DNA of 64,000 nucleotides from Euptelea pleiosperma (taxonomy: Eukaryota; Streptophyta; Magnoliopsida; Ranunculales; Eupteleaceae). This document shows positions 1 through 10,371 of this stretch, piece by piece. A model generated the notes under the pieces. The model saw only the letters and a list, made by a program, of their open reading frames with translations, searched no databases and was not told where the DNA came from. The stretch is taken from assembly GCA_035048495.1 (NCBI GenBank), contig CM068540.1, forward strand, positions 18,460,829 to 18,524,828, in the 5' to 3' direction. Each line of letters opens with the position of its first letter. The stretch's first letter is position 1. The translations under genes and the position numbers were made by a program.

Positions 1-714
1 ATCTCCATATAGGATTTGTTAAGAAGCCCCAAAAGGGTCATGTAATATGCCGTAGTGTTCGATTCTCTATAGACATTAGTTATAGAAAAGTCAAATTCTT
101 TAAGAATCTCTATTATTTTAATTACATACCTATTAACCCACAAAAGCCACTTCTCTGTAGAGAGCAATGACAGTAATTCACTTTTAAAAAAAAGAGGTTT
201 GTCTTTTTTTGATGGGCTAAAGTTGATTCAATCTTTGCACGTTTTGTTCTTGTGGAGAGGTTCTCATTAAAACTTGGAAGGTAAAGGAAATAGGAACAAA
301 AAAGGGAAAAAAAATGAAAGTTAATGATTTGTTTACTTTTTCTACAGAGTCAATAAAGGAAAGTACAGTAGTAGACTTTAACACAGGAGATAGAAAGTTA
401 AATATTAAAAGTACAAAAAATGACAAAAGAAAGTTTTTAGACATGCAACCTACTATTCGGGGCTATTTGGGAAGCTCATCGTTTTATGGTCTAGTCCAGT
501 CCTAAATTAGTTCAGAATAATGATTGAACTAGGTTGTTCACAACCATGAACTAGTTCTTATTTCTGCACTATTTGGTTAACTTTGACACTTTTTTATTGA
601 AATAAGAGAAAAATATTTTCAATACACAACAAATGCAAAAAAAAATTAAAAGACATATTTTATAAATAAATTCAAAAGGCATATTTCAAGAAGAAAAATA
701 TCAAAAGACATGGG
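1..714. other. AT-rich DNA without recognised gene
   Basis: Only short open frames with no recognisable family. The stretch is AT-rich with A and T runs. I see no promoter, RNA gene or transposon end that I can support. Confidence 0.4.
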
Positions 715-1050
715 CAACCGATTTCAAAAAAATTAGAAAAGAAGTACAACCCCTTTCACAAAAAAAATCTGAAAACATGAACCTATTTCACAAATATTAG
801 AAAAGAAGAACAACTTATTTCACAATTTCTGAAAACATGAACCTATTTCACAAAAAGAAATAAAAAAGAACAACCCATTTCACAAAAAAAATTTGAAAAC
901 ATATACCTACTTCACAAAAATCAGAAAAGAAGAACAACCAATTTCCATTTTTTTTTTTTTTTTGAAAACAAGAACAACCCATTTCACAAAAAAAATCTGA
1001 AAACATGAAACCACCTTGAACAATTTCACAAAAATAGACCATGAAAGTGA
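715..1050. repeat. Tandem array, ~60-bp unit
   Basis: About five degenerate units of roughly 60 bp follow one another. Each holds a phrase like CAACCCATTTCACAAA, then an A run, then TCTGAAAACATGAACC. Units begin near 721, 781, 841, 903 and 961, with a T run (about 949-963) inside the fourth and fifth. The short minus-strand frames here read through the repeat and are not genes. Confidence 0.75.
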
Positions 1051-1659
1051 ACACGAAACCACGTTGACCATACTTACGTCTTTCCCTATTTTAGTCAAAG
1101 CCCTAAATGGTCGTTACCGTTGGGTGGGATCAGATCTTTGCGCCAGTGAACGGTGAAGTTGCAGAGGTTTAGAGAGAGAGAGAGAGAGGTGTTAGGGTTC
1201 GAAGAAAACGGGGAAGAGTAGAGGATTGAGGAGCCTTCCGGAGAGATGAAAATCAAACTAATTAGTAATACCCCTCTAGACCTTGTTGGATTTCTTGAGA
1301 GATTTTGAGCAATGGAGAGATTTTCGAGAGAGAGAGAGAGAAATAGTTCTTATTGTAACCTCTTTCATAAAAGGAGACATCGAACCTGTTTTTTCTCCAA
1401 AATTTGAAAAAGTAAATCCTAAAAAGTGGGCCCCACACGATTACCAAACGCACAAAAACACTAACATGCTTGTACTAACCTCTGTTGGTTGTGTTTTTAG
1501 GCTTTCCAAACATGCTCTTTAAGGCCCTTGCCTTCTCCTCCACATAGCACAAAATGATAGAGGGTTGAGGCATATCCTAATTGGGTGAGGCTAGCCTAAT
1601 TGCGTTATAACCATTACAGAATCAGTTATGGGTTACATCAGTCTCATTTGAGTAAAAAA
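1051..1659. other. GA-rich leader-like stretch, no gene
   Basis: Holds (GA)n runs near 1172-1188 and 1328-1342 and a GTTAGGGTTCGAAG phrase near 1190, which resemble the 5' leader of a plant gene on the plus strand. No convincing coding sequence follows. It may be a gene or transposon leader remnant. Confidence 0.3.
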
Positions 1660-1917
1660 TATTAGAGTATATATCCGGTTGGATTAGTATTATTAAATAA
1701 CACATTGTAATAAGTTGTGATGAGATGCACCATATAATTATTGGTGCATGCGATTCTCCGGTTGTCAAGATTAGGATCCCATATCAATTAGATTAGGATT
1801 TCTATCAATTAAGATATTAGATTTGATTTGATTAGGATTAGTTTCTATATTTACATTTTGCTACCTCTATATAAAAATGTATTTCATCTGAGTCATTATC
1901 AATTCCTAATTTTATCA
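1660..1917 (+). mobile_element. LTR copy 1 of TRIM-like retroelement
   Basis: A 258-bp block starting TATTAGAGTATATATC and ending TTATCA is followed at once by TGGTATCAAAGTC (1918-1930), which resembles a primer-binding site for initiator-Met tRNA as used by copia-type elements. The same block recurs at 2367 and 3375. The usual TG start is degenerate here (TA). No coding capacity is visible, so the element is non-autonomous. Confidence 0.65.
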
Positions 1918-2366
1918 TGGTATCAAAGTCATTGTTCTTCTAAGAATAAGCTCTCGATTCTGTGTCTTATTTAAACAGACGGCATGGTTGTCATTCTCCC
2001 GATAATCGTTGTCCACCCTCAACCATCAGACATCCCTAACCTCCCATCAAACGCTCAATAAAGTCCTTCAATCTCATCATATTTTATTTACCCACATCTC
2101 TAATGAGAGTTTAGCCGCACACTTCATCTTCGATAGCTTCTGGAAAGAAATTATGACTGGCCTGATCTAGTGGGCCGTCGGCTCTAACAGACTCCAAAAT
2201 GAGCGGGATACAACAGTGATGGACTTCAAAGACATGCAATGACCACCAGCAAGACGAATGGACGCTATAACTATTCATCATATTCACTTCATGAAGATCA
2301 AGGGCTCATATCTCTTGTAACCAATCACATGTTCCTTCTTCAAAGGGACATGCGATTGCAAGAGGG
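1918..2366 (+). mobile_element. Internal region between LTR copies 1 and 2
   Basis: Begins with the primer-binding-like site and ends with a purine-rich CAAGAGGG just before the second LTR copy. About 450 bp long with no gag or pol frame, which is the size expected of a TRIM or similar short element. Confidence 0.5.
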
Positions 2367-2586
2367 TATTAGAGTATATATCTGGTTGGATTAGCATTAG
2401 AGAACACATTGTAATTAGTTGTGATGAGATGCATCATATCATTATTGTTGTATCTCATCTTGATTCTTAGGTTGTCAAGATTAAGATCCCATATCAATTA
2501 GATTAGGACTTCTATCAAATAGGAAATTAGATTAGATTTGATTAGGATTAGTATATATGTTTAGATTTTACTACCTCTATATAACC
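2367..2586 (+). mobile_element. LTR copy 2 (3'-truncated)
   Basis: Matches LTR copy 1 from its start through the CTACCTCTATATAA phrase near 2571-2584, then diverges about 40 bp before the expected end. It is preceded by a purine tract. Confidence 0.6.
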
Positions 2587-3374
2587 CTGATTGCCACTTT
2601 TGCTGCCTCCTTTGTCAATGTCGCTAACACCATCACAACTATGCGCCATCTCCGCCCACCCTCTTCTTGGGTGGAATCTTCTTTCGGGTTTCAGGAACCC
2701 CAACTCAAAAAACTCCTCTTTCTACATTTTTTTGGTTGAAACTTGAAACCATCGACATTCTTCAGAAAAAAAAAATTGAAAGAAGAATGAATGAATGAAG
2801 CCCAAGCCCATGGGGCAAGATAGCAAAAAAAAACTTCCTCTAAGAAAGAGATATGCTCGTAGACTTGTAAAGTACAAGCCCCATGAGGTCCAAAAGAGGC
2901 CTATATCATTTTGTTTGAGGACTCGTAGAGCCCAAGCCCATGAGGCACAAAGATGTCCATATACTCATTGGTTCAGAAGAGGCCCAAGCCAGTGATGCCC
3001 ACAAGAGTCAAACACAAATGCGACCCAAAAAGAGGTCCACACTTTTCTTGTGAGGTCCAAATTCCATAAGAGATCCAAACAGATGCCCACACTCATATTG
3101 GCCTAAGGCTTTTTATCCGAAATAAAATTCGACAGGTTCCGGTCTAGCTTAAATCGAAGATTTTTCTGGGACAAGATCCCGCGTGACCATAATAAATCAC
3201 CACTCTAGCTAGCAGCCACCTTCCTTCACTATCGAGCATGTCTATCAATGCTTGATCAAGACGATTCAACTATCCTAAAACATTCAAAATGGTGATAGCA
3301 TTCTTCAATGACACTCAATTTTGGCAAACTCACGACGATTGTTGATTTCCAATCCCCATAAGTTTGAGTGGGGA
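2587..3374 (+). mobile_element. Second internal segment, degenerate short repeats
   Basis: Lies between LTR copies 2 and 3. It holds a degenerate phrase about GCCCATGAGGYCCAAAAGAGG repeated several times between 2800 and 3090, and ends in a polypurine-like GTTTGAGTGGGGA at 3362-3374 directly before LTR copy 3. No gag or pol homology is seen. Confidence 0.45.
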
Positions 3375-3605
3375 TATTAGAGAATATATTACAATAATTT
3401 ATGTGAGATACACTACCATATCATTATTGGTGTATCTTATCACAGGATTAGGATAATATCAAATCTCAATTAGGATTATATTAGATTTGATTTGATTAGG
3501 ATTCTTTATTCATGTGTTTTAACTCTTGTAATGGTTTATATAAGAGCTTTGATCAGGTCAATGTAATCGAATATTATCAATATACTCAAATTTCTACAAA
3601 AAATT
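3375..3605 (+). mobile_element. LTR copy 3
   Basis: Starts TATTAGAGAATATAT and keeps the same landmarks as copies 1 and 2 (TGAGATACAC, GATTAGGAT, TTTGATTTGATTAGGATT). It is the most diverged copy and its right end is not sharp. Confidence 0.55.
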
Positions 3606-3669
3606 GTCAAAATGTTAAATTTTATTAAAAAAATATCTCGACAACAGTTAAAAATGTTATCTATTTTTT

Positions 3670-3815
3670 CACAATAACAGCCATTATTTCGGTTATAACA
3701 GATCCCGTCTTTTCAATTTTAGACATTATGACAGGAAAATATAATGGGGTTGGGGGGGTTACTATTATAATGGCCATCATTTTCGTTATAACGGGCATTT
3801 TTTAAACCAGGGTTT
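3670..3815. mobile_element. MITE family A remnant
   Basis: Degraded copy of the hAT-like MITE that recurs through the window. It keeps TTATAACGG-type motifs and the right terminal phrase TTTTTTAAACCAGGG. No target duplication is found and the left end is unclear. Confidence 0.45.
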
Positions 3816-3879
3816 GAACCACTAGTACAAAAGACCCACCATCATGAAATTTGGACTACCACTGCTGCTCACCTATCAT

Positions 3880-5596
3880 TAGGGCTGCAACTTGGGAGGG
3901 CTCAACCTGAGCCCAACAGGTTGAACCCGACATTAGGGTTGAGTTGGGCTAGCTCTTTCAGAACTTGGGTTGGGCTAGGGTTGAGAATTGGCCCACGCCC
4001 CCAACTTACAAACCACATATATGTATTAATAGTATACTGACAAACATCCACACTACATTTTGACAAATGCAGCTAGCAACCCATGGATATTTGTCTTTAG
4101 CAAATTACAACCCTTGTATGAGATTACAAAATGTCCTTGAAACTATATTTTGGCATTTTATGTGATCGGTTGATATTGGAAATATCGTGTTTTCATTTAT
4201 GATTGTTTTTTTATTATTTCTATACTAACTTTTCCCTTATTATGAAAATATTATGTTTTCTTTCATGAGGTGTTGGAAATGAAACTATTATTTAATGGTT
4301 AGAATAATGGTTATTGTATTGACCAATAAATTATTTTAATATGAAAAAATTTAGCAATCTTTCCAACCAATAAAAAAATTATGAAATTGACCAACCCGAC
4401 TAACCTGACTAGGGCTGCAACTTGGGCAGGCTCAACCCGACGTTGGGCTCGGGTTGGGTTGGCAATTTCAATACTCGGGCTTGGGCTCGGGCTGAGGTTT
4501 AGAAATGCCCAACCCAACCCGAGCCCGACATATATAATCCTATAAATTAATAACCCTAACCACCCCTCCCTTCTCCTCTTCTCTCTCAAACCCTAAACCC
4601 CTCCCCTTCCCTCTCTCAAACCCTCAAATTCACTGCCTCTCTCTCAAAGACTCAAAGTTCAGTGATGCAACAAGGGAGGAACTCCAAATGTAGTTTGATT
4701 TTGCCTCCGGCGTCTCCTCTTCCGTCGCTGGTGAATGCTTCCGCGTCCCCTCCTTTGCTGCTCTCCAAATCCGCCGTCCCTCCTACAGATTTTATGGTGC
4801 TCTGAACATCGGCCCGATGGTGATCAACGACTCGCGTCCCTCTTCATTTCTTTTTACTGTCAAATGAGTTTTAGGTCCGGAAAAAAAAGGGTCTAGTTGT
4901 CTGTTTATTTTTGCTTATTTTCAATTCATTCTTTGAATTTAGGGTTTCACAACAAAATTAGGGATTTAGGGTTTTGTTTCAGGTTTGAGAGAGGAATTCT
5001 GTTTTATTGATAACAAAGAGGGTTATCATTGAAAGGAAAACGAAACAATTTGAAAGTGTTGGGTTTTGTTAAGTTCTGATTTGATCTCTAACAGAGGGTT
5101 AAGCTTACCCAAACGCAGGCACATATTTGCTAAACTCTTGTGTATATGCATCCCTTGAGAGGTAGAAATCCATTTACAGATAGAGGGATAATCAAGAGAT
5201 TTCCCTTAGTGTTTTCCTCAATAGCATAAAAGGGGAAACAAATTTTTTTTAGCAATCATCTTGTTTGCAGACGATGATCTTTTTTCCATGTAAAGCCTTT
5301 TATTTGGTGTTACAGAAGCAGAGGGTGGGCTGTTTTTTATTTTTCAAGGAAAATTTCCCCAACCCGATCGGGTTGGGCTCGGGCTCAGGCTCATAGTAAT
5401 GAAGGTCGGGTTGGGCTTGGGTTGACCTCCAACCCGCCCGAGTTGCAACCCTAAACCTGACCAACCCGATAGGGTTGGGTTAGGGTTGGAAAATCTAGGC
5501 CCGACCTTGGGTTGGGTTAGTATTCACAGCTTTTAAGGTTGGGTTGGGCTAGGGTTGACCTCCAACCCGACTCAACCCGCCCGAGTTGCAGCCCTA
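3880..5596. mobile_element. Outer hAT element (TAGGGCTGCAAC ends)
   Basis: Terminal inverted repeats TAGGGCTGCAAC / GTTGCAGCCCTA, followed inward by runs built from AACCCGA and GGGTTGGG. Target duplications are CCTATCAT (3872-3879) and CCAATCAT (5597-5604), 7 of 8 identical. Eight-base duplications and TAGGG-type ends are hAT features. It is non-autonomous: no transposase is visible. Without the nested copy it would be about 665 bp. Confidence 0.8.
4410..5453. mobile_element. Inner hAT element nested in the outer one
   Basis: A 1,044-bp element with the same TAGGGCTGCAAC / GTTGCAACCCTA ends, inserted into its relative. The target duplication AACCTGAC is exact (4402-4409 and 5454-5461). Its centre (about 4540-4840) is C-rich and unlike the ends, with AAACCCTAAA, CT-rich leader-like DNA and a 47-codon frame from ATG 4664; this may be captured host sequence. 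No transposase is seen. Confidence 0.85.
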
Positions 5597-5604
5597 CCAA
5601 TCAT

Positions 5605-5977
5605 GGCATATATGGAAAGTATGATGCCAATCCATTTTTCAATCGAAAGATGCAAATGCACAATGGCCTATTCAAGCATCAAGTGGTTTCATAAAAAATC
5701 ACCCGATTCTCAAAAGATAAGGACGACACATCCCCTTGTGTGGCTGAGGGATTAACCGACATATCCTTGAAGCCTTTAGATTTGATGTGGCATTGGGGTT
5801 GTTATTCATGACAGTGCAGGTTCACTCTTATGCTACTGAGCAAAAACACCCCCGAAGAGGCCGAGGGTGTAGCAGCTGCAAGGGCACCATGGTGGACAAA
5901 GGTTGATGAGGTGGTGATTGGACTTCAAGTGCATCATGTGTCCACTATAGAAGGTAATCCCATATTGGAATCTATGG
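5605..5977. other. Intergenic, nothing recognised
   Basis: No gene, repeat end or RNA signal that I can support. The short plus-strand frame here begins in the hAT end. Confidence 0.35.
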
Positions 5978-6293
5978 CCTGCTTGGTATCCTGGCTGTAG
6001 TTTGCAGGAACATGTTTGTAGGCAAATATCTGATCATCAATTGTCATTTGCTAGGAAAATATTTGTTTGGTTGGGGAGAGGAGAGCTGCTGAGGAGACCA
6101 AGGGGGATGAGATAGTCGTTTGCCTATTGTTTGCAGTTGTTTGCAGCCACATTTTGGCTGCAAACATTAGACCACTTTTTTGGCAAAAAATGATTGGGTC
6201 TAATGCAAATATTTGTTGGACGTTGCGCCACCAAGCACATGCAAATACCGCAATCGTCTGCGAACAAACATTTGAAGTGCTACCAAGCAAGGT
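5978..6293. mobile_element. MITE with GGCCTGCTTGGTA ends
   Basis: Inverted ends TGGCCTGCTTGGTA at the left and TACCAAGCAAGGT at the right, about 315 bp apart. The centre includes GTTTGCAGCCACATTTTGGCTGCAAAC, a local palindrome. Short flanking CTA on both sides would fit a Tourist/PIF-Harbinger 3-bp target duplication, but three bases are weak evidence. Confidence 0.5.
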
Positions 6294-6608
6294 CTATATA
6301 GGACAAATGAAAGAAAGAAAATAAAGAGGGACAGCTCTGAAACCCCACTCAGTGAAGAACAGATTGATGATTCATGAAAAATTGATAACATGGATGTCAA
6401 GTATTAACCCAAACCATTTAGCAGGCAGTCTTAAAGAAAATGGAAGAGAGAAAGCAAAGAAATAAATAAACCAACAAAATGTAGAACAGAGAAAATGTTG
6501 ATCTTCAAACATGTCCCTAAAACGCTATGCATTTGCACATAAACAAAATTTCAAATCCTTTATACAAAGAAGAAACATAAAAATTCAAACTCCATTTGAT
6601 CTATTTAA

Positions 6609-8024
6609 TCAATCATACCTCCTACACCTCCAAGCTGAAACCGAAAAAAGGGCTCGGTCTTGCCAGCAAATTACCAAACACCCATTCTCCTCCTTGATCT
6701 TATATCCATCACAACCATAGCTCTGCAACAACCTCCTTGCCTGCAACAGACCAAAGTAGCTCAATGGCACCCTTCCGAATCCGGCACAGTCGAACCTCTG
6801 AAGCCACTTCTCGAGCTTCTCATGTCTCTCCTTCCTCTCGGCTCCCTCACAAGCTATAATGTTCTTAATTTCCTCTCCAAACAGCATCTTCTCCACCTTA
6901 ATTCGCTCCATTGATGCCCTTGTTACTGTTGATTCCAAGCAATCAAAGAGTGATGCGTAGAAATACAGTGCTTCCAAGAGCCTTTCCATCAGAGTTGACC
7001 CGTTATGGTTCGATTCTTGCTCTGTGACAACCATGAGCTTTGGTGATAGACCCCACAGAGCAGTAAGAAATCTCTCCATCTTTGGTGAAGTAGGTAAAGA
7101 TAGTGGTGAGGATGACGCCGAATCAGGACTTGGACCGTACCCATTGCTCAAATCTCTCTCAAGCAATTCACCTAAAGTACCCTGGTTCATCTGCAGGACT
7201 CTCTGAAGGTGAACAGAATTTGAATTCTTGGATGCCGGTGAGGATTTATTCCGAAGGGTTTCATCGTCAGATGCCAAGAGGGAATGCAATTGGAGGATGG
7301 AGCTTATTGCTACAGCTTCTCCAGTCCTACGCAGACTTTCGACATCGAGATTCTCTAATTTGCTAACTATAGGATTGAATTGAAATGGGATATCCAATTT
7401 CTCAGCTTCTTCGGTCAATTGAAGAGCTGTTTGTTCCAACACTTCTCTCTGTTCATGAATGCCTGTAATTTTTAAATGGGGTGGACCTTCCGGCCGTGCG
7501 CTCAAGGCCTGAAGGAGCGCAATCCACTGCGCAGGCTCTGCTGAATTGAGATCGATGATGTGGACCATCTTCTCCCCTTCCATGGCTTCTATAATTGCTT
7601 GGTTTGTGATCACAAATGCAAGCTTTACGAAGGGGCAGAGCTCGAAGAACAATCTCCGAACAAGAATTCCTTCAGAGACAGATGATATCCTTGTGGAATT
7701 GAGGGCTTTGTGCACACCACGCCAAGCTTTGAGAATCCGGTCTGCGAGTGCCTCAGTGAAGTAGGCGGCAATGCGCTGCATGGTATCACCATCGGGAGAG
7801 GCAAGGTGGGAAATTTGCTCGAGGCCAATGTTCGCATTCTCAAGGCTACCCGCAGCGACATGGTTAGCACAGGAGAGAAGGAGGTGGATTAGATATAACC
7901 CTCGCTCCTCCGACTTCATCTCCCGAAGCCATGGGGATCCTAAACTAGGGGAAAGCGACATCAAGGAGAAGATCTGAAGAGGTGATGAAGACGATGATCC
8001 CTCATCTTGAACCATTCCTGCCAT
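6609..8024 (-). CDS. SCL3: GRAS transcription regulator, SCARECROW-LIKE 3 type
   Basis: Nuclear GRAS-family regulator. SCL3 in Arabidopsis promotes gibberellin responses and root endodermis development, acting against DELLA proteins; that role here is by homology. The frame is intronless, as usual for GRAS genes. I chose the Met at 8024 (471 aa) because MAGMVQDEG lines up with the SCL3 N-terminus; a Met four codons upstream is also open. Counted from that Met: leucine-rich region I with CANHVAAGSLENAN about residues 52-66, LASPDGDTMQRIAAYFTEAL about 74-93, VHIID core (VHIIDL) at 154-159, a second leucine-rich region after it, FGEEIKNIIACEGAERKERH about 382-401, and a SAW end with VICWQDRALFSVSAWRC about 451-467. 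No DELLA domain is present. All GRAS blocks are intact and length matches the family. Confidence 0.95.
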   Translation of the reverse strand: MAGMVQDEGSSSSSPLQIFSLMSLSPSLGSPWLREMKSEERGLYLIHLLLSCANHVAAGSLENANIGLEQISHLASPDGDTMQRIAAYFTEALADRILKAWRGVHKALNSTRISSVSEGILVRRLFFELCPFVKLAFVITNQAIIEAMEGEKMVHIIDLNSAEPAQWIALLQALSARPEGPPHLKITGIHEQREVLEQTALQLTEEAEKLDIPFQFNPIVSKLENLDVESLRRTGEAVAISSILQLHSLLASDDETLRNKSSPASKNSNSVHLQRVLQMNQGTLGELLERDLSNGYGPSPDSASSSPLSLPTSPKMERFLTALWGLSPKLMVVTEQESNHNGSTLMERLLEALYFYASLFDCLESTVTRASMERIKVEKMLFGEEIKNIIACEGAERKERHEKLEKWLQRFDCAGFGRVPLSYFGLLQARRLLQSYGCDGYKIKEENGCLVICWQDRALFSVSAWRCRRYD

Positions 8025-8874
8025 TAACAACCACAACAGTTTCTCCTGTACGACGAAAGGGAGCTGAGAATTGTCGAAAAAAGCTTAAGATCAGGTCTTA
8101 TTTGCAGAACTATCTGAATGTGGCAGAATTTTACACTAATAGGGTGTCGAATTCATCATGCTTCTCAAACAAATTTGTAGAATAAACAGTCTAGAGAAAT
8201 GGTAGTCCTTGTGTTTGTAAGAATCAACCAAAAAAGAAGGCAAATTCAAAGAATGGGATTCTCCAAAACTGAACTTTAACAAGAATGCTAACTGGGTTTC
8301 CAATGTTATAACCGTTTCAAATAAAATTTGCCATACAGAAGAACAGCTAAATCTTAAGGGCTTTGAAAGAAATTGTAGAACAATTAGACCTCGAATCAGA
8401 TAAAACTTGTCAGAAACTTAAATCTCACACGACAGACTCAAATGGGTATCAACTAATTCCAAAATTCAGACGAAGTTCACAAGCAGTCAAACAAAAAACA
8501 AAAGGACAGATAGGGCAAAGAACACTACCAGAAGCAGAGCTAGTTAGAAGCAGTGATCACCAAGAACTCCAAAACACCATCTGGGTTTTCAAATTCATCA
8601 AAAACCCAGATAAAGCCCCCAGAAAAAATCGTTGTCTGCTTCTCAATTCTCTCCCTTCCTCCCTCTATCAATGAGATTTCAGAGCTATTTAGGGTTTTTG
8701 TTTTTTCAATGGGGGCGGCCATTCAATTAAGGACGTTTTGAAGGACCTTTCCGTGGCTACATTGGCGACAACGCAAGAGGGCGTTTTTGTTGTTATTGAT
8801 TTGGTGTCGTTTGAGGAATATGGAACTGTGTCATTTGTGTGTGACTCTCTCTCTCTCTCTCTCTATCCAGATGA
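8025..8874 (-). promoter_or_regulatory. SCL3 upstream region and probable 5' leader
   Basis: DNA upstream of the minus-strand SCL3 gene. It is free of recognised transposons up to a (CT)n run at 8847-8864, which reads (GA)n on the gene strand and is typical of plant core promoters and leaders. A candidate leader splice acceptor lies near 8120 but I cannot confirm an intron. The short plus-strand frames here are not supported. Confidence 0.4.
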
Positions 8875-9165
8875 GTAGAACTTTGCTAACCACCGCCAGT
8901 CAGCAAAGTTGCTGACCACTCACAGCCAATCCTTAGATGAATCTACAAACCAAAAATCAACTTGATTAGTGATTTCAAACATTTGGATCTTTGTACCCCA
9001 CATGATGGTCCATATGCTCAAATTCAACAGTTAAAAATCAACCCATGAAAACGACTCCAATCCAACGCTTAGAAATCACTAATTAAGCTAAGAATATGCC
9101 ACATGGCTCATACTGTGGGCAGTCAGAAACTTTGCGGACTGTAGTAGTAAGCAAAGTTTTACTCT
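8875..9165. mobile_element. Foldback MITE, family C-like
   Basis: Inner part matches family C (GATTAGTGATTTCAAAC..., AACCCATGAAAACGACTCCAATCCAACG, AATCACTAAT). Its outer ends are GAGTAGAACTTTGCT and AGCAAAGTTTTACTC, an inverted pair, so it may be a family C core with a different terminus or a separate subfamily. Confidence 0.55.
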
Positions 9166-9679
9166 CACTGGATCCCTCTCTCCATCTCTCTCTAGAGCAG
9201 TAGATTTCTCTCTCTCTAGTTTTTGTCTTCATCTTGAGTGGATGGGAATAAGGGGTGGCCAAAGTTGTTATTATTCCTCATCGTTGCGCCCTTCCAAACA
9301 TGCCGTAACAAAACAAAACAACACTCCTTCGTTTTGTTGTTTTGTGGTGCGTGTGGTGATTGCAAGGAGAGCTCTGAATACGTCCAAAACCCCTATTTGT
9401 TTTATTTTCAATGCTACACACCATCCAATCGGTATTACTCTCTCCTATTAGGACAAAGAGACAAGGAGGTTTACAAAAAGCCAGAAGTAGGAGAAGCGCT
9501 GAAGCACATTTATCTTTATCTATTGACTCTAGCTGCTAATCCTTACAAAACCCTAGCTCCATTCCTTCACTTTCAAATTTTCATTAAACCTAATCTATGC
9601 CATCTCATCATGTGTTGCCATGCCATGTCATTCTAACCCCATCCAATCCTGTACTGCCATGTCGTCCATCAACTTCACA
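9166..9679. other. No recognised gene
   Basis: Contains CT-rich runs at 9176-9220. A 132-codon plus-strand frame at 9238-9636 has no recognisable domain, and its residue make-up does not look like a conserved protein. Confidence 0.35.
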
Positions 9680-9748
9680 CAGGGGAGGTCCGAATCCGTT
9701 ATATAACGGCTGTTATTTTCGTTATAACGGCCGTTTTTTAAACCATGG
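9680..9748. mobile_element. MITE family A, right-end fragment
   Basis: Only the right terminal part of family A is present: GGGGAGGTCCGAATCCGTTATA... ending CGTTTTTTAAACCATG. Confidence 0.6.
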
Positions 9749-9839
9749 TCTTAGCTATGAGGTCCTCTATCATCCAATATATATAGGCTTCATTCTTGAC
9801 AATTCATAAGGTGGTGATGATAAGAGGGACAAATTAAAA

Positions 9840-10166
9840 GGGTGTTTTAGTAACACCCCCTTAAATTTGAAAGTAATTAGTAATACCCCTTATACTTTCA
9901 AACTTTATGATTACCCCTTTGACCTAGTTTAACCATCATTTGACTAGCGTAAGAAACGTGACATGCATCGTGCGTCTGTTAATGCACCTATAAAAGGATC
10001 ATAATATTGCAAGTACAGTGCCAACGGTCGTTTGAATATTCAAGTCCATTTTATCTTAAGTCAACCACTGTTAAACTAGGTCAAGGGGGTAATCCTAAAG
10101 TTTGAAAGTTTAAGGGGGTATTACTAATTACTTTCAAATTTCAGGAGAATGTTACTTAAATACCCC
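9840..10166. mobile_element. MITE family F (long inverted repeats)
   Basis: Left arm GGTGTTTTAGTAACACCCCC with TTTGAAAGTAATTAGTAATACCCC; the right arm is its inverse ending TACTTAAATACCCC. The flanks AAATTAAA at 9831-9838 and 10167-10174 form an exact 8-bp duplication. Arms of well over 60 bp can pair. No coding sequence. Confidence 0.75.
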
Positions 10167-10364
10167 AAATTAAATGATGGATCATGAGGCCAATGCCACT
10201 AATGGCATCCATTTTATCTTAAGTCAACCACTGTTAAACTAGGTCAAGGGGGTAATCCTTAAATTTGAAAGTATAAGGGGGTATTACTAATTACTTTCAA
10301 ATTTCAGGGGGGGTGTTTACTAAAATACCCCAAATTAAATGATGGATCATGAGGCCAATGCCAC
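10046..10364 (+). repeat. Direct duplication of MITE F right half
   Basis: The segment 10046-10199 (right arm of MITE F plus flanking DNA) is repeated at 10209-10364, starting both times at CCATTTTATCTTAAGTC and ending at GAGGCCAATGCCAC. The duplication therefore happened after the MITE inserted. Confidence 0.8.
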
Positions 10365-10371
10365 ACATAGC

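Noticed and set aside
4311..4589. 92-codon minus-strand frame
   Set aside because: Spans the end of a hAT element and its subterminal repeats.
7024..7366. Plus-strand frames within SCL3
   Set aside because: Antisense shadows of the conserved GRAS coding sequence.
8363..8741. Plus-strand frames upstream of SCL3
   Set aside because: No family match, and they lie in the probable leader of the minus-strand SCL3 gene.
9238..9636. 132-codon plus-strand open frame
   Set aside because: No recognisable domain, cysteine/aromatic-rich residue make-up typical of chance frames, no leader or splice context.
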